From the NCBI GenBank assembly GCA_964035575.1, contig OZ037870.1, positions 248,001 to 312,000 of the forward strand: a stretch of 64,000 nucleotides of DNA, in the 5' to 3' direction. Positions 1 through 9,713 of this stretch are shown one piece after another (position 1 is the stretch's first letter; the number at the start of each line of letters is the position of its first letter). The notes below the pieces were generated by a model that was given only the letters and a program-made list of their open reading frames with translations, did no database searches and had not been told where the DNA came from. Origin of the DNA: Rhynchopus sp. YZ270_cl-10. Its lineage: Eukaryota > Euglenozoa > Diplonemea > Diplonemida > Diplonemidae. A program made the position numbers and the translations under genes.

Positions 1-1474
1 GAAGGCGGATCTCGCGTCCGGATGCGACCAGCTCTTCTTCACAGCGGTTCCGCTGTGCGACTGCCTCTGCAAGCTGCAACGCCATGTCTCCAGAAAGCTG
101 TGCAGAGGGTTGGTGTGCGATGTATTGTTTGAGGCGTTGGATCTCTTCAGACATCAACACCTTTTCGCCGCTGAGGACAGCGATTCGGTTCTCAGCGCGG
201 CCAAGCGCGGCGCGTGGGGAGTGCATCTTCGGTACCGGGTCATGGTTCTGCAAGGTCGCTGTGTGCAGCCGTTCGCACAGCCCCGCGACCTGCCCCTTCA
301 GCTCCGCCACCAACGCCGCGTTTGCGTTCATCTCACGCACACTGCGGCCACCTATCTCATTCTTCTCCATTTCGAGCTGCAGAATCTTCTGCTGCAGGCA
401 GGCCTCCGCCTCCACATGCCCTGCCACATCGCGCTCTGCGTCCTGCAGCGCACCTCCCCGCTGTCCATCTAACGCCGTCAACTCTACTATACGCCGTTCC
501 GCAACAGAAAGGCTAGAGCGCAGTGCCAAAACATCCTCCTTCGCCTGCACGATGAAACGGTGCACAGCAGAGACCGGTTCCACCCTCGGGCCGCGTCCCT
601 CCACCTCAGATTCTAATGCTGCGAGGTGCAGGTCCCGTTCCCTGAGCTCCGCCTCAGCGGTGTGTGTGTTTGCTGTTAAAGAGTCGAGGGCTGCGATGAG
701 AGAGGCGTTTTCTTTGCGGAGAATGTCAAGCCCTTCGTTGCGGAGTGCTGTGGAGGCGGCGGTGGTGGCGGTTTGAAGCTTTTTTTCGAGGGATCTGATT
801 TGTGCGTCTTTTTCTGCTAATGTGGATTCTGCGTGGGCAAGGTCGGTGCGAAGCTGTGCTGAGGTGGCAAGAATCGCGGCATGTGTCTCTGCGGCACGTC
901 CCTCTGCGCCTGCAGAGGTGCGTAATAGGTCCGCCACCGCAGTCCTATGCTCGTCACGTTCCCGCGCAACTGCAAGCTCGCGGACCTCAGAGTCGTTCTG
1001 CAGCGCCGCTATCGTCTGCTCCTGCACCGACAACGCCTGTCGTAGCATCGCTGCCTCTGCTTCAGACCGTGCACACCCTTCCTCATTCCGCACTACACGC
1101 GATGCAAGCGTTGGTGCTCCAGCCAATGCGTTTTCCACATCCTGTGCAAGTCCTGTCGGCAGGTTGACACTAGGAAAGGCAGGAGACATCGATGCGCGTG
1201 GAGAAGGGGACATCGCCTTGACAGTCATCCCTTGGGTGGAAAGTGGCGACGCAGCATGCGGTGTCTCGGTGGAGAGGATGGACGCGAGGGTGAATGCGTT
1301 GCTGTCGATGGTCGTGAGTGGCGTTGCCTGTGCCTTCTGTGGTGCGCCCTGCACCGGTGTGAGTGGTGTGAAACAGAGGCTCTCGTTGTGCACCGTCCCA
1401 GCCACGCGCTGTGCAGCAGCACTCTCCGCCATGCTCAGCAGTTTGTTCACCCGGTCCAGTACGCTTGCCTCCAT
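1..1474 (-). CDS. coiled-coil protein, 3' end beyond the window
   Basis: I read this frame directly from the minus strand: it is open from an ATG at 1474 to the left edge, about 491 residues with no stop, so the gene is truncated by the window. The N-terminal 120 residues are Ser/Thr/Pro/Ala-rich (start MEASVLDRVNKLLSMAESAA). From about residue 130 onward the protein is a long run of Glu/Gln/Leu/Ala/Arg heptads typical of an extended coiled coil (for example EKKLQTATTAASTALRNEGL). No catalytic motif or membrane segment is seen. The next gene upstream, 1620-4130, is also a coiled-coil protein on the same strand, so the two may be cytoskeletal or flagellar components, but that is inference. The plus-strand open frames here are shadows of this gene. 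Confidence 0.8.
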   Translation of the reverse strand, partial: MEASVLDRVNKLLSMAESAAAQRVAGTVHNESLCFTPLTPVQGAPQKAQATPLTTIDSNAFTLASILSTETPHAASPLSTQGMTVKAMSPSPRASMSPAFPSVNLPTGLAQDVENALAGAPTLASRVVRNEEGCARSEAEAAMLRQALSVQEQTIAALQNDSEVRELAVARERDEHRTAVADLLRTSAGAEGRAAETHAAILATSAQLRTDLAHAESTLAEKDAQIRSLEKKLQTATTAASTALRNEGLDILRKENASLIAALDSLTANTHTAEAELRERDLHLAALESEVEGRGPRVEPVSAVHRFIVQAKEDVLALRSSLSVAERRIVELTALDGQRGGALQDAERDVAGHVEAEACLQQKILQLEMEKNEIGGRSVREMNANAALVAELKGQVAGLCERLHTATLQNHDPVPKMHSPRAALGRAENRIAVLSGEKVLMSEEIQRLKQYIAHQPSAQLSGDMALQLAEAVAQRNRCEEELVASGREIRL

Positions 1475-1619
1475 TGTGCCTGAAGACGTTGTTGTGTACC
1501 CTAGGGATGGTAGGGGGTTTGGGGGAGTGGGGGAGTGGATGAACGGAGAAATTGTCGGTTGGGTTATCTACATTTGCAGGATTGTACAGAAAGTTATCAC
1601 ACTTATGGAAAGAAAGTAA

Positions 1620-4130
1620 TTATGTGTTTGTCGATGTGTCCTCGATGCCACGTGCCCTGCGGTAAGGGAAGATGTCCTCAGAGGTGACGGAGGAGGGCGA
1701 ACTGGCGGTGTCCTCGTCTGCAGGGAGGGGAAGCACGCGCCGGCGTGTGCCCGTTGCACCCATGGCCGCAGTGGGGGTGCTGTCAACGGTGTCGGTGTCC
1801 TCCGTGGGTGACGTCACCAACGCACGTCTCACGGGCATCTCCTTAATGGGCAAGGTCCGTGCAGCCGAAGGAGACGGCACGCCGCTGACGTCAGAGGTGG
1901 CACAGCTCTGGCTGAACTCCTTGTCGCTGGTGTCGCTCATATGTAGCGAGAGTCCCTCCAGCTGGGTGTCGATTGTGCACTCATTTGCAGTGGTTTTGAA
2001 GCGTTCTATGAGACGTAGAGTCACGTTTGCGTCGGGGGAGTATCCACCACCGCCACCACCACCAGCACCAGCAGCAGCACCTTCGACCCCACCATCACCA
2101 CCACCATCGTCGGCAGCGGCATCTGCCTCGTAAGTTTCCTCTGCAGCGTCGTCTGCAGGCAAGGTGCGCTCAGGGCTGCCCCGTCCATAGACGTGTGACA
2201 CCTCGCACTGCAGTGTGCGCACAGCCTGTGCGATGCCCGCAAGGTGCCCAATGTGCTTCGCGTGCAACGAAGGTCCGTCCGGGCTTGACGGCAGTGCCGA
2301 GGACTGCGTCGCGCCCGTCTCGTAGCCGCTGGACCACCCGGCCCCTTCCTCGTACACAGGCAGCGGGACAGAGGGGAGGGGTGGGCGTGATGCGGCGATG
2401 GGTGGCGCACCGCCAAGCACCTCGAGCTCCTTCTCGGCCCACTGCTTGAAGCGGGAGAAGTCGCTGTGCATACGTTCAACGTCGGTGCGTAGGGTTTCGG
2501 AGTAGGCGCGCTGCTCTTTGAAGCGTGGGGAGAGCTCTGCACCTGCCTTGTTGTTGAGTGCGTCTGCAAGGAGGGCTTCGCAGTCGTCACGCATGGAGTG
2601 CTGCAGGGTCTTGAGCTCGTCACGGAGGGCACGGTCGAGCGCGACCAGGCCTTGTGTGCTGCTGGCACGCGTCTTCTTCATGTCTGCGTCTAGCTCGCGT
2701 GCCCTGTCGCCCCACGTCTGCTTCGACTGCGACATCTCGCTTGTGAGGTGCTGCAGCTCCTCGCGTGACGCGTCCACGCTCTTCCCAAGCATCCCGCGCG
2801 CTGAGTCGATCGATGCTCGCAGCTCAGACGCAGCACCGTTGGTACGCTCGTCGATCAGCACCCGCAAGGTCTGCTGCTGGTTGTGCAAGATGTCTGCACG
2901 CTGCGACACCCCATGCACATCAGACTTCAGCTGCTCGCACATCCCCTGCAAGCGCTCCTCCGTCACAAAGAGGAGCGTGCTCTGCTCCACACGGCGGCGG
3001 CACTTCTCGTCCATATCCGCAACAAGCTTCTCCATGGACGTGCGCGTCTCGTGGAAGCGCTCGTCGTACGCCGTCTTGAGCTTGAATATCTGTGCGTTGC
3101 TGTCGCGGTCTGTATCGTCGAGACGTGCGTCGACCACATCCTTCCACATCAGCAGGCTGCTCATGCTTTGCTTTACAGTGGCCGCCGTCTGCAGGGCCTG
3201 CGACACATTCATCTCGACCTCCCTCTCCACAGACGCTTTGTACTCCGACAGCGACCGTGCCACGCCGGTTTTGAGCTTCTCCGACTCCTCATCGGCGCGG
3301 CTGCGGATGTCGTTCTCTGCCGCCTCAAGCTTGCAGCGCAGCTCTTGCGAGGCCGCTTTGCGTGCCGACTGGGAGGCATCCCGCTTTATGTCATCAAGCC
3401 TTGCTGCGAGCTCGTCTTCTACTATCTGCGTCATCATCTGACGCAGATCACGTGAATCCGGACCTTGACTGCGCTCTAGGACGAGCAGCCTCCGTGTAAG
3501 CGCTTCCACCTGCCCCTTTAGATCCTCATTCTCCTGCCGCACGGCGTCGTCCACGCCCACACCAGGCATGCGTTTGTAGATGCTGTTCTGTGCCGTCAAC
3601 GCCGTCTCCTCGATGTACTCCAGACGCTCCCCAACACGCTTCTCCCAACGCGACCACTCGCCACGCATGGAGACAAAGTCCTCCTGTGTTTCGTCCTGCC
3701 GCATCTTCAGGTGTTCGTCGCGCGACATCTTGCTTGCTTTGTACTGATCGAAGTCCTTCTGCAGAACACTCATCTGCAACGTCATGTTGTCAATCCGATA
3801 CGCAAGCGACGAGTCGAGCAATACCCCAGGCCCTGCCTGCAGTGCGACCTGTGTGCCTGGTGCGGCGTTCTGACTGGTGGTGCTCCCCATGCTACGGCGT
3901 GCATCGTGGTTGTGGTTGCGATTGTTCGTCCACGAAGGCGGCAAACGATCCTCTTGAGGAGTCTGCTCATACTCACGTGGAGTGGCCGGGTGTTGCCATG
4001 CAGAAGACCGACCCGAAGTATGCTGGTGCTGGTGCTGGTGCCGTGTCGCAGAAAAACCATCATCCTTCAAATTCTGCTCCGTCACCGCAATAATATCACC
4101 AATACTCTTCCGCCATTGTGAAAACTCCAT
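1620..4130 (-). CDS. long coiled-coil protein (836 aa), probable cytoskeletal role
   Basis: The start is the ATG at 4130 (MEFSQWRKSIGDII), chosen because the open frame upstream of it is T/A-rich, low-complexity and intergenic in character. Residues 30-120 are His/Gln/Ser/Pro-rich, with a short HQ repeat. Roughly residues 120-560 are dense coiled coil rich in Glu, Asp, Arg, Gln and Leu. The last 270 residues are acidic and disordered, with a Gly/Ala tract near 2040-2100 and several Ser/Thr-Pro sites. No enzyme motif or transmembrane segment was seen. Proteins of this kind are common in flagellate axonemes and basal bodies, but I do not recognise a specific family. Only about 145 bp separate it from the preceding coiled-coil gene. 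Confidence 0.85.
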   Translation of the reverse strand: MEFSQWRKSIGDIIAVTEQNLKDDGFSATRHQHQHQHTSGRSSAWQHPATPREYEQTPQEDRLPPSWTNNRNHNHDARRSMGSTTSQNAAPGTQVALQAGPGVLLDSSLAYRIDNMTLQMSVLQKDFDQYKASKMSRDEHLKMRQDETQEDFVSMRGEWSRWEKRVGERLEYIEETALTAQNSIYKRMPGVGVDDAVRQENEDLKGQVEALTRRLLVLERSQGPDSRDLRQMMTQIVEDELAARLDDIKRDASQSARKAASQELRCKLEAAENDIRSRADEESEKLKTGVARSLSEYKASVEREVEMNVSQALQTAATVKQSMSSLLMWKDVVDARLDDTDRDSNAQIFKLKTAYDERFHETRTSMEKLVADMDEKCRRRVEQSTLLFVTEERLQGMCEQLKSDVHGVSQRADILHNQQQTLRVLIDERTNGAASELRASIDSARGMLGKSVDASREELQHLTSEMSQSKQTWGDRARELDADMKKTRASSTQGLVALDRALRDELKTLQHSMRDDCEALLADALNNKAGAELSPRFKEQRAYSETLRTDVERMHSDFSRFKQWAEKELEVLGGAPPIAASRPPLPSVPLPVYEEGAGWSSGYETGATQSSALPSSPDGPSLHAKHIGHLAGIAQAVRTLQCEVSHVYGRGSPERTLPADDAAEETYEADAAADDGGGDGGVEGAAAGAGGGGGGGYSPDANVTLRLIERFKTTANECTIDTQLEGLSLHMSDTSDKEFSQSCATSDVSGVPSPSAARTLPIKEMPVRRALVTSPTEDTDTVDSTPTAAMGATGTRRRVLPLPADEDTASSPSSVTSEDIFPYRRARGIEDTSTNT

Positions 4131-4375
4131 TTCCTGAAAAAAATGCTTGGAGGAGGAAGAGGGAAGTATTAGAAAAAAATAGACCATTTTTTTTTTTTTT
4201 TGAAGGGAAGCCAGGTCCCTGATATATGAGGGGGGAGTTGCTGTGGGGAAGATTTTACTCTTTTTTTTTCTTCGTATTGTCAACAAAAAATCATATCTCC
4301 GATGATGGGCTACTATTTTTTTTGGAAAATTTGGTTGTAGTAGTGCCACCCTGGAGTGTGCGACACAAAAATTTT

Positions 4376-5323
4376 TCATTCGTCACTGTCATCGCTGAGA
4401 TCGTCGAGGCCAAAATCAATCTTTTTTGTTCGTTTCTTCTTCGGCTCAGCGTCGGATGAGAGAGTAGTAGATTCCTTCGTACCAATGTTGATTGTTTTGC
4501 AATCCCCGCAGGTGTCGTAGTCACATTCTGCACAACGGAAGGCTTCATTTTCTATTTCACAGTCACATTCGTCGCATATGTTGAAATCAAAGCCGGTAGT
4601 GTTCTCTCCTTTACGACCGACCTTTAAGGTGACCAGCGTGTGGCCCAGTGGACAGCAGACGCCGCCCTTCCTTTTGCGTGCATTCAGCAGGACCGCGTTC
4701 TTCGCCTCCTCCGCAAGCGAGACTGCCTGCGACGAGATCGAGGCAAACCCCTCGCGGACGTACTGCTCGGTGGTGTCCTTCTTCTGCTTCTGTTTGTCGC
4801 CCTCGCTTTGCTCCCATTGCTGTTCGTTCAGCATGGAGGCGTGGCGGGTCTTTCTTTTGCGGAGCTCGGATTGGCTCAGCATGCCACCCTTCGCGACAAG
4901 AGAAGAGTCATCTGCATCATCATCGCCTGCTGCCCACTTCTTCAGCGCATCGAGCTGACGTTGGTGACGGATACGCTCTCCGTTAAGGTTCTTACAGGCA
5001 TCGAAATTGACGGTTTTTTGTGAAGCGTTCTTTCCGGACGCACGCAGTGCATTTCCAAACCCACCCTTCCCAGCGCGAAGACGAAGCACAACGTTCACCA
5101 CAGCTGAATCAGTGATGAACCCTGATTTGAAAGAAAGCAGACCAGGGATGACCCCGAGCACACAGCGTGCAGCCTCATGAAGGACAGAGAGGGAGGCACC
5201 GTGGGGTAGATACGCAAGCCCGACAGTCTTTCCTGTCACGAAGTGTAGTGCCACAGCATAAGATTGTGGGGTCAATGTACGTGGAATGCGCTCTTCCCGC
5301 TCACAGATTCTGTCTACGTTCAT
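4376..5323 (-). CDS. SDE2-like splicing/genome-stability adaptor with C-terminal zinc-binding domain
   Basis: 315 residues from the ATG at 5323; the frame continues upstream but without another ATG. Residues 20-84 resemble the ubiquitin-like N-terminal fold of Sde2, followed by the hallmark AGKGGFGNALRASG (84-97) and the conserved DACKNLNGERIRHQRQ block (108-123). In the known family the ubiquitin-like part is cut off just before the Lys of KGG, and the released C-terminal part joins the spliceosome to help excise particular introns. Residues 223-275 carry paired Cys/His (C223, C224, H228, C250, C253, C255, C264, C267, C272, C275), resembling a C1/ZZ-type zinc module, which is not the usual C-terminus of this family. 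The tail is Lys-rich, then acidic (KKKRTKK, then DDLSDDSDE). Nuclear location is inferred. Confidence 0.75.
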   Translation of the reverse strand: MNVDRICEREERIPRTLTPQSYAVALHFVTGKTVGLAYLPHGASLSVLHEAARCVLGVIPGLLSFKSGFITDSAVVNVVLRLRAGKGGFGNALRASGKNASQKTVNFDACKNLNGERIRHQRQLDALKKWAAGDDDADDSSLVAKGGMLSQSELRKRKTRHASMLNEQQWEQSEGDKQKQKKDTTEQYVREGFASISSQAVSLAEEAKNAVLLNARKRKGGVCCPLGHTLVTLKVGRKGENTTGFDFNICDECDCEIENEAFRCAECDYDTCGDCKTINIGTKESTTLSSDAEPKKKRTKKIDFGLDDLSDDSDE

Positions 5324-5767
5324 CCCGAACCGTCTCGACAATGACCACGCTATAAGCTCCACAGCACGCTACAATAAACGCAAAAAGCCCAATCTCCCAG
5401 TACAGCTTGTTCTTCCGCCGCTCGTCAATCACGTTTGTCCGCTCCTCGTGGTATGTGTCCTGCTTTTCGCTGCACAATATCAGCCTCACACCCTTTTCTG
5501 TGATGTTTTTTTCGGTGAGAAAGAGAGAGAGGAGAGCGAGAGGATGGGATAAAAAGAAAGACCAGTTTTTTTTTACAGATGTTTAAAATGAATAGTAAGA
5601 GAGATGATAGGCAATCTGGTTGGAGGGGAAAAGAGGGGAGGGGTGGTGGGTGAGGCAGCATACGTTCCAAAGACCCAAACTTGAGCTTGTGGATTTGGCC
5701 ACCTGGGTTGTCTGAATCTTTTGGGAGAACGGCGTAGGTGGTGTCGGTGGTATGGAAGTTGACGTTC
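5301..5767 (-). CDS. candidate small two-exon membrane protein, start not found
   Basis: Two coding-like stretches share phase across a possible 166-nt intron (5498-5663) that begins GTATGC and ends with a long C/T tract and CACAG. The first exon (5664-5767) encodes NVNFHTTDTTYAVLPKDSDN and then a Gly/Lys-rich stretch. The second (5301-5497) encodes a charged segment, one hydrophobic helix (IGLFAFIVACCGAYSVVIV) and a charged tail. The first exon itself follows a pyrimidine tract ending CCCCAG, but no in-frame ATG was found. If real, a further exon lies upstream, or translation starts at another codon. The 3' end overlaps the ATG of the SDE2-like gene by 23 nt in a different frame, so the alternative is that this is 5' leader of that gene. 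Confidence 0.35.
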
Positions 5768-8252
5768 CTGGGGAGGGAGATGGGGTGGCAATGGTTCAGA
5801 TACTATTTTACAATCGAAAAGATGGAGTTTTTTTTATCCACCAGCTCTCCTCTTTTTTCGAACAAAAAAATATTTTGCTTTTTGCCAATAAAATAGTACA
5901 CCTTTCCCTTTACAGACCCTCACGAAGAAAAAGGGCAAAATTGTTACGAGGAATGCACCCATAGCAACACACCCTGATGATGTCTACATTACTTTATGAA
6001 ATTGAACACTGCCCACAGTTGCGTGCTAGCTGAATAGCAGGGTAACAACTATGCCCCTAACACAACCCCAAAACCCCGCCCAGTGTTGGCAGGTATAGTA
6101 CAGGGTGTGTAAAACAGGTGTATTAACCAGTATTAAGCTGTACTAAACGTTTGGGGTGTAAACCAACACTGCCCCGCCTCCCATGCTTGGCATACCTCCT
6201 CTCGAAGTTGATGTTCGGGTTTCGTGGAGCAAAAGTAGACGCCCTCGGTTTGTCGTCAGACGGAGCTGTTTTCACCCCAAAGGCTTCTTCGGCACAGCTT
6301 AACCGTCGTTTGGATGAGCACCAACGCCTCGTAGAGCAGGTGGCGTGCACTGAAGAGAAAGACATAAACAAACGTTGACTTTGAAATACAACCCACTCGT
6401 GTACAGTGCACCTTATGTACCGTACCGTAGTAGACCAAACCCTAAAAAAAACACTTCAAATATTGAATTGGTCTTCCCAAAGCAGATACGTAAAAAGCGA
6501 CCTTCTCTGCGGTTGCAGAGGGGGGATCAAGTTTACACTGATGGTGGGGTGGGGTGCACAGCAGAGAATAAGACTCGGGGACCCGGGACCGGGAACCCGG
6601 CTTATTCTCTGCTGTGGTGGGGTGGGGTGGTTTTGGAGGGTGAAGAGGGTGAAGAGGGTGAAGAGGGTGAAGAGGGGGGGGGAAACCATACGTGGCAGCA
6701 ACCGTGCACAGCCGAACCCACCCCTTCTACTGGTCTTGAGTAAACTTGAAATCTTCTCGTGATCCTCTGCTGTGTAGACAAAAAAAAAAATCCCCCTCCC
6801 AACAAAACACACAGAACACAACAATGCCTGCGGGGAGGGTGGGTGGGTGGGTGGGTGACAAATCAAGGTCAAAAAGACTGAAAATGCTAAACAATGGTTG
6901 GGGTGGGGGTGGGCGGGGTGAGCGGGAGGGGGCGGATACACCAAAAAATCTTTTTAAAACAGACCCTCTTTTGGGTGTTTACATTCAGGGGGATTCAGGG
7001 GATTCAGGGGGAGCACAAAAGACACACATTTCAAGATTACTTTTTTTCTAAGTTTACGAAACAGAATATTGGAGTCTGCCTTGGACATCTCCAGAAATAA
7101 TGGGTTCGTTGAAGAAGGGGTCGTGCACGAGATAAAAGAAAACAAATAAAGAAGAACACTCTTGCACACTGCTCACACTGCTCGTGACGAATGGGTTGAG
7201 AAAAATGACGAAAAAAAAATGATATAAAAAAAGTGGTGAGCCAACACAGTTCCCCAGGGTTCTCCCGTGGACCGCTGACCGCACCAAAAAAAAAAAGGAA
7301 TCGTTATCGATAGAGGCACTTCCAATTGACCCATTGACCGATGCCATTCCGCATGAAAGCATAAATACCATGCGGCAGGAACTACGGTAAGGTGTATAAA
7401 GGAAACCCAAATGGCCTGCTCAGTAGTGTGAACGCGGGGGCGGTACACAACACTGCTCGTCTACTTTCTGCTGAAGAGTGGTGAGCTTACATACTCCCGC
7501 TGCACCGATTGTCGAGACAAGAAAGCAGGGGAAGGGGGGGAGGGGGGGAATCACAACACCTCTCTCATGTCGCCCCATGCTGTACCGACAGTGGGGCCTC
7601 ATTCTCTCTTGTGTCTCTCGTGGGCATCTTTCGCGCAAGCCCCTCCTAAATCACCCCTGAAGAGAAGGGCGAAGTTGAAGCCTTGAACTTGAAGGTGCAA
7701 AGAAAAAAATTGTTTGAAAAAGAAAGAAAAGTGTATGAGATGATCCTAAGCCTCTCGTGTTTTTCTTGGGAAAAAAAAGAAGAAAAAAATGCGCAAAAAA
7801 ATTTACCCAACTAAAGAGAGTCTGACCATTCAATTTAATGGTTCTGTTCCTAGAAAGATTCTCATCGATTTTGTTGCGTCGATTACTATTTGGGGGGGGG
7901 TGTTTGTGTTGTGCCTTCCTATGTGCCAATGGATGCTATTTGTACCATATGGGGAACTGTATTTTGTTAGTATAGCCAAGTAGAGTTGAAATACAAAGCC
8001 CTCTCGTGAACAGTGTACCTTTGGTACAATGACCGGCTGTACCGGGGGGGAGGTGGACACCCAACCATGCAGGCCTACAATACATTTCGTGGTTTACATC
8101 TGATATGTGCTACTCCCGCCTTCCACTGCCAATGAACGCGATTTGTACCATATGGGGAACTGTATTGTTTGATAAATTGTTGGAGTAGCGTAGTTGCCTC
8201 GGTTGTGTTGCCACAGTTGTGCAATCTTCACTGTCCAATTTTTTTTTTCCCT
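5768..8252. other. gene-free stretch with low-complexity DNA
   Basis: I see no convincing gene here; open frames are short and have no recognisable motif. The stretch holds poly-A/T and G-rich runs, four-fold GGTGAAGAG repeats near 6637-6675, the perfect inverted repeat at 6557-6616, and two copies of the hairpin module (about 6379-6418 and 7985-8020). A 25-bp segment around 7939-7963 recurs at about 8141-8165. This suggests remnants of dispersed elements. Confidence 0.6.
6557..6616. repeat. perfect 16-bp inverted repeat around a GC-rich 28-bp loop
   Basis: CACAGCAGAGAATAAG at 6557-6572 is the exact reverse complement of 6601-6616. The spacer is rich in CCCGGG-like sequence. Both arms are flanked by GGTGGGGTGGGGT-type sequence, so it could be a strong hairpin, a terminator or a tiny mobile-element footprint. 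Confidence 0.75.
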
Positions 8253-8732
8253 GTGGTGCTTCCCGGGGGGTATGCATTTCACAAATTTTCACAAAATGTG
8301 ACAAGTTTTCACAAGTTTTCACAACTCGAAAACCGCTATAAAATTGTGAAGGCTGGTGAAAAATGGTGAAAAATTGTGAAAAGTTGTGAAAAGTTGTGAA
8401 AAGTTGTGAATTGATTTTTTTTTTTTGGGGGGGGTTTTTTTGGGTTGGGTGGTGACCCACCCATTGAGGGGTATGCTGGGATTCACAAGATAGAACGTGA
8501 TGTGGTGTACCTGTGTACCTGTGTACTGTGCACTGTGCGGAAATGACGAGAACTTGTCCATTTCGGCAAATTGACCCCACCACTGGCCGGACGGATTCCG
8601 GAAATGCAAATGCCGGCATTTAAAAGCTTCACCAACGAAGAAAAAAAGGGTGGTGAAAAGTTGTGAATAGTTGTGAAAAGTTGTGAATTGAATTGAAAAT
8701 TTGTGAAATGCATACCCCCCGGGAAGCACCAC
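8253..8732. mobile_element. MITE-like element with perfect 38-bp terminal inverted repeats
   Basis: The first 38 bases (starting GTGGTGCTTCCCGGGGGG) and the last 38 (8695-8732) are exact reverse complements. Inside are arrays of AAAAGTTGTG-like units on both sides, G/T homopolymers and no coding capacity. A CCT flanks both ends and may be a 3-bp target duplication. A non-autonomous DNA transposon is the simplest reading. Confidence 0.75.
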
Positions 8733-8877
8733 CCTGCATATATTTGTTGGATAACCTTACCCCCCAGACACACCCAAAAGATGCACTCCGGTTGTCATCA
8801 TTTTTTCTCAATTATCCATTTCGTTTTTTTTTACAAAAAAATAAAAAATCACCATTGTCGAGAGACAACAATTCTAC

Positions 8878-9713
8878 ACACGTATGGCAAATGATAATAT
8901 ATTATGCGCTATTATGAGATCTCATAATACATGTGATATTATGCGCTACTATGTGCTACTATGTGCTATTATGCGGCGTTATGCGCTCATTATGTGCCGT
9001 ACCCCCCACCCCCTCACCCAAAAAAAGTCGCTCAGAAGTGGTCAAAAGTGCCCAAAACCGGGCGGAATTCGATTTTTGGGGTACAAATGGGCCTATGGTG
9101 TGGTTTTTATTGACTTCAGGGGGGTTTCTTTGATTTATTACCTACTTCACGTTTTTTTGACGGCTTAAGATACCTTGGGTGGGAAAACCTTTGGTACCAG
9201 GTGCTTGACACTTTTTGAAACATGGTTCTAAGTTCCACCAAGTCCCTCTGAACACCCCGAAACCGCCTGGGTACCCCTCGGGATAGGTTCTGGGGTGAAA
9301 ATATGTGGCTTTGGGGGCTTTTCTGGCCCCTGGCTCACACTGAGGCGTGATGGATGTGTGAGTTGCTCTATCTACGGGGGGTGGGCAGGTACAAGTTGTA
9401 TGTACATTTTTGAAAAAAGCAGATACGGGGCTTCTTGAGGCTCAAAACTGCTCAAAACCGGGCGCAGATGGATTTTTGGACATCTGAGGGTGGTATTTTC
9501 TGGTTTGGGGCATTGGGGTAGGGCACATAATGAGCACATAATAGCGCATAATAGCGCATAATCATTATGCGCTATTATGTGCTATTATGCGCTATTATGC
9601 GCTATTATGCGCTATTATGCATTATGCGATTATTATGAGCGCGCATAATAGCGCATAATGATCTCATAATTTATTATGAGATCTCATAATAAATTATCAT
9701 TTGCCATACGTGT
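8878..9713. mobile_element. inverted-repeat element filled with GCGCATAATA-type repeats
   Basis: The ends are inverted copies of ACACGTATGGCAAATGATAA (about 8878-8897 and 9694-9713). Next to each end is a palindromic AT-rich block built from TTATGCGCTA / ATAATGCGCA units and the palindrome TTATGAGATCTCATAA. The centre (about 9000-9530) is single-copy, and two phrases recur in it (CAAAACCGGGCG and GATTTTTGG). No open frame of note was found. It looks like a non-autonomous DNA element. Confidence 0.65.

Noticed and set aside
84-1619. Plus-strand open frames of 230 and 265 codons
   Set aside because: They lie opposite a continuous minus-strand coiled-coil gene with heptad content; the plus-strand translations are Ser/Arg/Cys-rich without any pattern.
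6123-6378. Frames of 75-82 codons on both strands
   Set aside because: Moderately coding-like but with no motif, no acceptor tract and no partner exon.
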